This document shows, in pieces, positions 55,634-64,000 of a stretch of 64,000 bases of DNA. The position numbers were made by a program, and so were the translations under genes. This DNA is from Ceratorhiza oryzae-sativae (Eukaryota; Basidiomycota; Agaricomycetes; Cantharellales; Ceratobasidiaceae): the NCBI GenBank assembly GCA_030998015.1, contig JARWMV010000033.1, positions 104,436-168,435 on the forward strand, read 5' to 3'. Every line of letters starts with the position of its first letter. Position 1 is the first letter of the stretch. The notes beneath the pieces are model-generated. The model searched no databases, was not told where the DNA came from, and saw only the letters and a program-made list of their open reading frames with translations.

Positions 55634-58600
55634 GTGCCTACAGCACCAAGCCTGCCAGTAGTAGTGGGACCAAGCACATCAACCCCTAGGGCTGATATCC
55701 TGCAGAACACCTCACAACAGAGGTTTCCAACAGGTGTAACCCAGGAAGAGGCCACTCAATGGTGGCATGAGCAGATAGAATCAATTGCAGCAGATGCAAT
55801 CCAAGTGCATACACACTCAATAGATGAGCATATGGGCAGACTTGAATGTATGATCAAGAATTTATCAATGCCTATATGTAGCATCAATAGAGCCAGCAGT
55901 GCTGGCAGTGTACACAGTGAGCATAGTTGCAGTACTGCAAGGAGTGCAAGAAGCACTCACACAGAACCAGAGCCAGATTCCTGGCTCAATGATGGACTTA
56001 GCAGTCAGGACAGCATGTCTGACCAGGCGCCATGCCCTGGTGTGGAAATGAGGACTGAGCTTGGAAGTACCCAGGCTTGGCAAGGCCCCCAAAATAGGGC
56101 AACAGGAGAGCCCATAGCTGATTGGAATAGACAACTGGCAATCTGTACCATTGAGGAAGAACTTGATGAGGATGCCACTGGGATTTACCCAGAGGATGAT
56201 TACATCCCACCTTTATTCAAGGGTGAAGAACTGACTATCATAGAGATGTGGAGAGTGAAAGGTGCCCCAGGGTCACCACTCACTACAGCAGAGAAGAGCC
56301 ATTGAGCAATACATCAGTGCATAGTAGCAGCCAATTGTTCACACCAGTAACACTGGTAATCCACACACCTGAGGATCATGATATTTGCACCCAGTGGCAG
56401 CACAAACAATTAAGGATACCTGCTGTGAGCAGGCTAGGTGATGGGCAATGAATGTTGCTAGTAGTGACAGGTGAATTACCATCCTGAGCCCCTTATCCCC
56501 TGGGCTGCAAGACTCCCAGTTGTACTTGTGCATATACCTGCAAACCACAGGTAGTTAATTATACCAAGCAACACTCAGTGAGTTATAACACTTGAGCCCA
56601 TACTAGGCTCATGTGAGGAATTACCCTGAATGTGGGGATAGTAGGGCAAACCACTCCTGCAGCCCCAATGTCTGCTCTGCAGCATCCAGTGGCTATTAGC
56701 AGCCCTCAGATTCAACCCTGCATTGCAGGGTACCCAATAGGGACTGTGTCAACAATGACAAGTCAGGCAACAAGTAAAATAGAAAGTAAAAGAAAGAACT
56801 TGTATTCAATGAGAGGTCAAGTTCTTGAGGAGTCCTCTGCAAACTTGACCCAGTTTATATACATCCTACAAGCCACATCATAACAAACAAGTCCATACAG
56901 TGATTCACATCTGATAAGAGATAGAAGCTGCTGCAGAGCTGAAGAATTTCACATCAAAGTTAAAATACATCTCAGTCAGCACTCTGGAACATTCCATGAG
57001 TCACATGATACAGATATACCATAAAAGGCAAGTCTGTTTTGAAAATGATCTTGTAAAATACAATAAATCAAGAAAATCTTATGGAGTGGATATATGCATG
57101 TCAGTTCATGACACAAGTGGAAAAAGCAGCTGGCACATTTAACTGCACCCACCCCTGAGAGACTCCCTCCTGTGAGGGAAATAAATCATGAAATCCACTT
57201 TGTGGATGAGCTGCTTAAGGTGATTCATCACCAATTAAATTGTCCTGAGGCATTGAAGCCTCACTTACAAGAGAAAATTGAGCTCTATTTAAGAGCTGGA
57301 TGGTGGTTTGAAGGAGCAGCCAAGTCTGCTGCTCCTATGTTATGTCTTTTCAAGAAAGACAAGGTGTAAATTACACACAGTGATAGATTTGTGCAAGCAT
57401 AATAATAATACAGTGAAAGATATCACCCCATTCCTTGATCAAGAGGAAATCCACAAGTATATACCCTGCACTAAGCATCACTCTAAGTTGGACATGACCA
57501 ACACATATGAGCAGATACAAATCATGCCTGAGCACATGAAAAAGACAGCCATCAAGACTGTTTATGGGATGTTCTACAGCAACATCATGCAACAGGGTGA
57601 TTGTAACACCCTGAGTATTTTTCAGCATCTAATGATGCATATATTCTGTGCCTGGATTGGCCAGGGAATATTTGTCTATCTAGACAACATATTAATGTAT
57701 AGCAACACAATAGAGGAGCACAAACAACTATTACAAGTTGTAGAGAACATGCTCACTAATGCTGAGCTACACCTTTCTGAAAAGAAAGTTGATATATATG
57801 AGGAACATATAGAGTGTCTGGGCCACATAGTGGACAAGTATGGCATTCATGCTGATAAGGACAATATGTCCCTAATTTGACCATGGCCTACACCACAATT
57901 TGTGCATGACATCCAGCACTTCCTAGGGCTGGTACAATATCTGGCTGCATATATGCCAGATTTATCAGCCTTTTCAGGCCATTATCAGACTTGACCTGTA
58001 AGAGCCAGGTATTCCTATGGACTCCAGTCCACCAGTGCAGTTTCAAATGTGTTAAGAAGCTCACTTGCAGAGCCCCTATATTGTGCCTGATTAATACTAA
58101 TCAGGATGAACCAATCTGGTTGATTTGCAACACCTCAGTGGCTGGTGTAGGCTGTATGTATGGCCAGGGTACCAATTGGAGTACCCTTCATCCTGCTGGT
58201 TTCCACTCAAGGAAATTCAGTGCAGCTCAAATGAGCTATACTATGACAGAGCAAGAATTACTTGCTATAAGTGAAGGCCTCCTCAAATGGGAGGACAAAT
58301 TACTTGGCCAGTTGTTCAAAATATTGACCAACCACAAAAGTCTGGAATGGCTCCAGATGCAACAAGACTTGTCACAATGACAAGTGCAATGGTTAGAATA
58401 CCTATTGCAATTTGATTACAAGATTGAATACATTCTGGGATCAGCCAATGTTGTGGCTGATGCATTATCATAGCAATATGCTAGTGATACACTGGACAAT
58501 GTTTGGGAAGAACATGAGTACATCTCAGTGGATAGCCAACTAGATCCAGCAGGGGAGGATTCCCCTGGAACCCTCACCATGGGAGGCCTGACCACCAAAC

Positions 58601-60217
58601 TGACCTGGAAAGTTTGTGAGATGCATGAAATGGAAGAACTTCAAGCAAATAAACCACACAAATTAAACAAAAATCCCTTGAAAGACAATCAAGGGATAAT
58701 AATTCCTATACCATTGGTAGGAGAGGAAACAGACAAGGATTGCAGGTCCATGTGATCCAATGAGCCCTCTGTGATAACAGAGAGGAAAGATCTTTCAGCA
58801 TTAGTGAATACTGAAGACATTATCAATGTTATCAAAGATAACATCACCAAAGACAAGTTCTTTGGCTGTATATGCACTGATACTAAGGCACCCCCTGACT
58901 TTGAATGGTGGGGAGACCTATTATTATATAGGCCATGGAATACAATATGCATCCCAGATGTCCTCTATAAGAGGAGGAGGGTGCCCAAGATAATTATTGA
59001 TCTTGGACATTCAGCAATTGGACATATGTGTTCCAAGAAAACAGTATTGCACATAATACAATGGTATTGGTGGACAATGATGGCCAAAGAAAGTATTGAA
59101 TTTTGCCAATCATGCAGCAATTGTCAGATGATGAAGTCATCATCACAGCTCCCACAGGGGCTGCTACACACTCTACTGATCCCCAGCTGACTGTGGGGAT
59201 CTATCAGAATGGACTTTATGGGTCCATTCCCCCTGAAGTAATAGCTTCAATTATTTATTAGTTATAATTTGCTGACTAACATCTATGATACACTTGGTAC
59301 CAACTCAGACCGCAATAACAGCACAAGACACTGCAATGATATTACTACAAGAAGTAGTAAAATTGCACAGGTTACCTGACACAATTGTCTCTGATAGAGA
59401 CTAAAAATTCATTGCCACAATGTGGCAAGAATTACACTGATTACTTGGTGTGAAGTTGCTGATGCCCACAGCATTCCACCTGCAAACAGATGGATCTACT
59501 GAATGGGCTAATTGAACCATAGCCCAAATACTTTGATCTTTGATCAATAGTAACCAGTTAAACTGGAGTGAAAGGATTCCAGCAATGGAACTCACTATCA
59601 ACTCAAGTGTCAGCTCAAGCACAGGATTTGCTCCTTTCAAGCTGAATCATGGATGGATGCCAAGATTAATAGGCTATCCTAAAGTAAACACCACAATTAG
59701 GGGTGTACAAATAATAGCTGACCAAGCAGCTGAAAACATCAACCATGCATTTGATGTGATCATTGCTAGCCATGTATATATATGCAGCCAATCAAACAAG
59801 GACTGTTGAGAAGACAATCCAGCTTTAGAGGTAGGATTGAAAGCCTACCTCTCTACCAAAAACTTGACCCTTCCAAAGGGAAGGGCCAGAAAATTACTCC
59901 TGAAATATATCAGGCCATGTAAGATCCTCTTGATCAACCAAGAGGTGTCCACATACACTCTGGAACTACCAGAGGAATTAAAGAAACAGAGTATACACCC
60001 TGTATTTCATGGCAGTCTATCAAGACTTCACTTCCCAAATAATGATAAAATATTCCTGTTGCAGGAAGCTTATCATTACTATGACTTTGGGAAAGACCCC
60101 AAAACAGAATGGATGGTTGATAGCATTATCAACCATAAATACAAAGGAAGAAACATAAAGTTTCTTGTTAAATGGTCTAAAGGGGACCAGACATGGGAAC
60201 CACTGTGACAATGCAGT
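55634..60217 (+). mobile_element. Decayed Ty3/Gypsy element, family 2, truncated at its 3' end
   Basis: A frame at 55634-56305 (Ser-rich, acidic end EELDEDATGIYPEDDYIPP) precedes a pol that starts near 57172: RT (LHTVIDLCKHNNNTVKDITP; YLDN at 57677-57688), RNase H (WLICNTSVAGVGCMYGQGT), integrase zinc region (LGHSAIGHMCSK...CQSCSNCQMM), integrase core remnants, and chromodomain (EWMVDSIINHKYKGRNIKFL). It stops abruptly inside the chromodomain, where the LTR at 60218 begins. No 5' LTR was recognised. Many stops make it long inactive. Confidence 0.82.
56745..57113 (-). mobile_element. Reversed solo LTR of Gypsy family 1 inside family 2
   Basis: The reverse complement of the family 1 LTR: GACAAGTCAGGCAACAAG, GAGGAGTCCTCTGC, GTTTATATACAT, CATCATAACAAACAAGTCCA and TACCATAAAAGGCAAG appear in reversed order, ending TCAGTTCATGACA. 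It separates the upstream frame from pol. A target duplication was not obvious. Confidence 0.82.
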
Positions 60218-60737
60218 TGTCATGGCCTGGACCATGGCACAGATTTTATTATGAATTTTCTATATTTAAAATATCTCTTTTTTCTTCCTTTTCAGACAAG
60301 TCCTGTTTAATTAGATATATGCATGGAATTACTTACATGATCACATGACTTTGTTGTTGTTGATGTTCTGTTTGTACCTTCTGGAATATTCTGTTACATG
60401 GCACCATTCTGATATCATACAATAGTCTCTTGCACCATTTGTGTATTTGATATAGCTATTTGTATGAATATATAAGGGAGAGTCTGAGAGCCTTAAGCCT
60501 CAGCACTTGACCTCCTGTCGTTCATCCTACTACCTGTGTGACTGATACTCCATAGTTCCTGCCCAGTCCTCTTAAGGACAAGTGCATTTACTCATAATCC
60601 TGTGTCTTGTTGCACCACCCTTCCTTGTTGCACATCTAACCCTTGACGTTGTAACCTAGGTCTCTGGCATCATTGCCCATAGACCTGTCATTGTCCTTTA
60701 AGGTGTTTGACTTATCTCTTTGGTTGTAGCTCTGACA
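60218..60737 (+). repeat. 5' LTR of Gypsy family 3 element
   Basis: Contains AATATATAAGGGAGA (TATA region, ~60471). Bounded by TG and CA. The right limit is set by alignment of the following primer-binding-like sequence with family 1, so a few bases are uncertain. Confidence 0.7.
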
Positions 60738-61103
60738 TTAGGTCAAGTTCTTCCTTCTACTTGGGATTGAGACCAACCCCTGTACTAGTCTACTGTGAAA
60801 TGGAGAAAGGGCCTAACTGCATAATAGTCAAAAGCAGTGAAGCACTATCCAGTAACAGGTGTCTACAAGGCAGACAGTTGCTATCACCCAACCCTAGGAC
60901 TCTTGTCCATCACTGCACATGTCACAGACAGCAATCTACCCACTTGCAAAAAAGACACTCTATATCACACCCATCAAAGGCTTATTGATTAGCTGTAGTC
61001 ATTGTTCAATGCTAGGTAGCAGAGCAGCCACAGTGTTTGAGAGTGAAAATCCTGGCTTCAAGAGCACCTACCATATATATCCATCCCATTCCCTTTTTTA
61101 GCT

Positions 61104-62426
61104 ATGTCCACACCACACCCTGCTCCCACCTGGATTCAGTTCAATGCCACCCAGATTCAAGTACCCACTGATCCAGCTGATCTAATAGCATTTACCCAAA
61201 CAATTAAAGATACACTGATTGCCATAAATAACAATCTTGTGGTATTCATCAATCAACAATTGGCCAAACTATCCACTATAAACACCACCCTTCAGAACCA
61301 TGACACTGGTGTATCAAATCTTGAAACCAATATAGTCACACTTCAGGCTGCCATTCAAGCACCTGGAACAAGTACCTCTGTCATGTGTACTTGAGCACCC
61401 AAGTTATCTGTGCCTGCCAAGTTTGATGGGTTGGACAAAAACAAGGCAGTATCCTTCAGGGTGGTGGTGGCCCATTATTTGTGGACTTCTTACCCCTCTG
61501 CAACTGCTGATGAGCAGATTGCTTACATCATCTCCTGCCTGGATGGCAAAGCCCATGAATGGCTTGAACCCTATATGGAAGACAATGTTATTAATGGCAA
61601 TCTGGCCACTTGGCTCCATAATGTCAATGATTTCTGGACCCAATTCAATGCTTGCTGGAATGTCACCAACAAGACTGAAAACTTCAGGGCAAAATTCAAA
61701 TCACTCAAACAAAAGAATTTGGTCCAAGAATATTTCAAGGACTTCCAGACATATTCCCAGGGTCTCAGCTACAATGACACTTCTCTTCACAATCATTTCT
61801 ATGATGGTCTTTTGGTCAAAATCAAGGAATTCCTTGTGGCCCAAGATTATGACCACATGGCTGCCAATGTCACTTTGCAATCTCTTGCAGACAAGGCACT
61901 TAGAATCAATCAGGGTATTGAGTTGTTCCAGGCCCAAAACCCATCCTCCAAATCCTCTTCCTCTTCCAATGTGGCTAGCACCTCCACCAAAGCTTCCACC
62001 CCTATGTCAACAGCTCCTCCCAAAGGCCCAGCCAGGGAAAAGATGTCAGTTGGGGAAAAGGTGTATATGCTTGGTATGGATGGTAAGGCTTGCAAAGGAA
62101 CAATTTTGGCTATAAACTGCAATGCTAAAGGGCAATTGATTCCCACAATGAAATGGAATGACAGATCTACTGAAGAAACCACATTTAGACAAATTCAAAA
62201 AGATTCACATCCAATTGTTGTTGCTCCCTCAGCTCCTGCTTTAGCCAAAGGTTCTGGTCCTGGACCCATGGATTTAGATTCAGCTGGGAAAGGGAAAAAG
62301 CCCATTATATGCAGCACTTGTGGTGGTCATGGCCATTATCCAGTGCTTGTCCCTCCAAACCCTATTCTGGGCAAGCTGCTTCCCTTTCTGGTGATGAGTC
62401 AGAAAATGAGGACACTTGAATGTTGA
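61104..62426 (+). pseudogene. gag: Gypsy family 3 gag
   Basis: One frame with a single internal TGA at 61392. It encodes a helical N terminus, the gag core (LDGKAHEWLEPYMEDN, FWTQFNACWNVTNKTENF, LVQEYFKDFQTYSQGLSYND), a Ser/Thr/Pro linker and the start of a zinc knuckle, CSTCGGHGHY. After the knuckle the frame shifts and ends at TGA 62424. Closely related in layout to family 1 gag, including PMDLDSAGK before the knuckle. Confidence 0.85.
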
Positions 62427-62573
62427 TGGAGCAAATGTATCAAGCAAAACCAGTATGGACTTTGAGATATATGCTGTAGAAAATGTTTCTCCTTTAAATA
62501 TATACTTTGTTGCATCTCAAGCCCCATCCACTCCAGAAAACAAAAGTATCAACTGAATGCAAACCATGCATGG

Positions 62574-64000
62574 TTGGGCAATGATAGACTCAGGTGCATC
62601 CTCATGTTTATACACCTGCACCTAGTTGAACAATATCAAATACCCACTCAAAAAAAGAAAAATTCAAAAAAATTAAAAGTTATTGATGGTCATGAAATTT
62701 CTTCTGGTATTGTTGATACAGAATGTATATTTAATTTAGAAATAGGTAGTCATAAGGAACAATTGGTTTGTAATGTAGCAGACATAGGTAGACATACTTT
62801 AGTACTAGGAATGTCATGGCTCAAGTTACATAATCCAAACATTGACTGGCCTAATAAATGTATTATTTTTGATTCAAACTTCTGTATAAAAAACTGCATT
62901 CCTGCTTCTAATGTAGTTCTTGGCAATGTTGGTGGTGTTTTTGATCCATTTGACAAAAACCTAGGAGGTGTCAAGACTTACCAACCTCTTGAAGGCATCC
63001 CTAGGGACCCTGGAGGTGTTGTGGTGTCAAAACCACTTGAAGGCATCCCAGAGGAATCTGAGACTCCGCAGATGAATTTTCTGAGGACAAAGTGATGGAT
63101 TTACCTCCTCACCATCCATATGACCTTGAGAGAGTCCTCAAGGATCAAAATGCACCAGTCAAAGGACTGGTATACCCCCTTCATCCTTCAGACGATGAAG
63201 AACTACAAAAAATACTCAAGGAGCAACTGGATAAAGGACTAATCAGACCATCCTGATCATGATACAGCACCCCTGTAATCTTCATTCCCAAAAAGAATGG
63301 CAAAAGAAGGATGTGTGTTGATCACTGTTCACTTAATTCCAATACAGTACAAAACACATACCCTATACCTCTCATTTCCACCTTGGTAGAGAAATTGAGA
63401 GGTGCACACATATTCACAACTCTGGATATTAAATCTGGCTATAATCTGGTCAGAATTAAAGAAGGAGATGAATGGAAAACAGTGTTCAAAACAAAATATG
63501 GTCTCTTTGAATACTTGGTCATGCCTTTTGGTCTTTGTAATGCTCCAGCTGCATTCCAAAACTTCATGAACAAAATCTTCAGGGATTTATTAGATGTGTC
63601 CATCATTGTATATCTTGATGACATACTCATATTTTCCAAAAATCCTGAGGATCACACAGAACATGTTCAGGAGGTGCTATCCAGACTCAGGAAACACCAG
63701 CTTTATTGCAACCTGGAGAAATGTGTATTCAATGCTTCTGAAGTGGAATATTTAGGTGTAATTGCCAATGGCAAAGGAGTCAAAACAGACCCAAAAAAGG
63801 TCATGGAAGTGGTGAATTGGGAAACACCACATACCATTAAGGAAGTACAGGAAGCACTAGGATTCTTTAACTACTATTGCTGCTTTATAGAGGACTTTGC
63901 AGGGCAAGCTTGGCCTATGTACCAACTTCTGTGTAAAGATGTTCCTTGGCAATGGGGTAAGAATGAGGAAGCATCTTTCCAAATTCTAAAAAAGGCACTA
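62574..64000 (+). pseudogene. pol: Gypsy family 3 protease and reverse transcriptase (cut by window edge)
   Basis: Protease-like DSGASS near 62588 and LVLGMSWLKLHNPNIDW precede a spacer with an imperfect repeat, PLEGIP. RT follows: GLIRPS with TGA at 63254 and 63260, then [37 protein letters not shown], and an intact active-site box YLDD at 63611-63622, then [14 protein letters not shown]. The window ends in the RT/RNase H connection. The intact YLDD contrasts with YMDN/YLDN in the other two Gypsy elements. Confidence 0.88.

Larger units (their letters stand above)
60218..64000 (+). mobile_element. Ty3/Gypsy element, family 3, 5' part (runs off the window)
   Basis: A 5' LTR of ~520 bp (60218-60737; TGTCATGGCC...CTCTGACA) is followed by TTAGGTCAAGTTCTT, matching the post-LTR sequence of family 1. 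Gag, protease and RT follow. It interrupts the chromodomain of the preceding element, so it is younger than that element. Confidence 0.8.

Overview
The window reads as nuclear DNA of a filamentous basidiomycete. The genes carry many short introns (mostly 47-74 nt, GT...AG), the leftmost gene is the C-terminal half of the fungal ER-fusion GTPase SEY1, and long lineage-specific proteins alternate with Ty3/Gypsy, Ty1/Copia, LINE and Tc1/mariner debris. Gene style and a RecQ-like helicase relic suggest Cantharellales (Rhizoctonia/Ceratobasidium), but that placement is inference. All exon models were built by hand by joining open frames across splice signals with phase checked; none was tested against transcripts or homologues.

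Layout. 0-6.2 kb: 3' part of SEY1 (+), a three-exon 624-aa unknown gene (-), a duplicated hairpin repeat, and a broken, 5'-truncated RecQ-type helicase (-) ending at TTAGG-type repeats. 6.2-15.6 kb: mostly gene-poor. It holds four copies of a ~200-bp unit each centred on a 37-bp CACGTG palindrome, three small multi-exon genes at 10.3-12.7 kb, and a GC-rich ~159-bp minisatellite at 13.9-14.95 kb. 15.6-33.2 kb: a gene-dense block with two diverged paralogues (393 and 390 aa) that have a PHD-like zinc finger and share intron phases, a 497-aa gene, a 510-aa F-box gene, a 252-aa gene whose ATG overlaps the TGA of a 13-exon 1567-aa gene, and a ParB-like gene (~722 aa) diverging from that large gene across a 323-bp promoter. 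33.2-37.7 kb: a CpG-rich insert with TTAGG motifs, then a minisatellite of TGTGTAC..GTACACA units with a 235-bp inverted repeat, into which a LINE 3' end was inserted with a 15-bp target duplication. 37.7-40.7 kb: a three-exon 938-aa gene.

40.7-64 kb is a retrotransposon nest: a solo LTR with target duplication, a Tc1/mariner relic, a full-length Gypsy element (375-bp LTRs, duplication CATAG), a second LTR family, TGTAAGG...CCTTACA elements, a full-length reversed Copia element with 293-bp LTRs and a 47-bp-arm hairpin beside one LTR, a decayed Gypsy pol split by a reversed solo LTR, and a third Gypsy element that interrupts its predecessor and runs off the right edge.

A unifying signal in the Gypsy elements is decay at CpG. 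In the Gypsy gag frames the stops are TGA, mostly where an Arg codon CGA fits. In two elements the reverse-transcriptase box YxDD has become YxDN through GAC-GAC to GAC-AAC, also a CpG change. This points to DNA methylation followed by deamination as the force silencing this end of the window.
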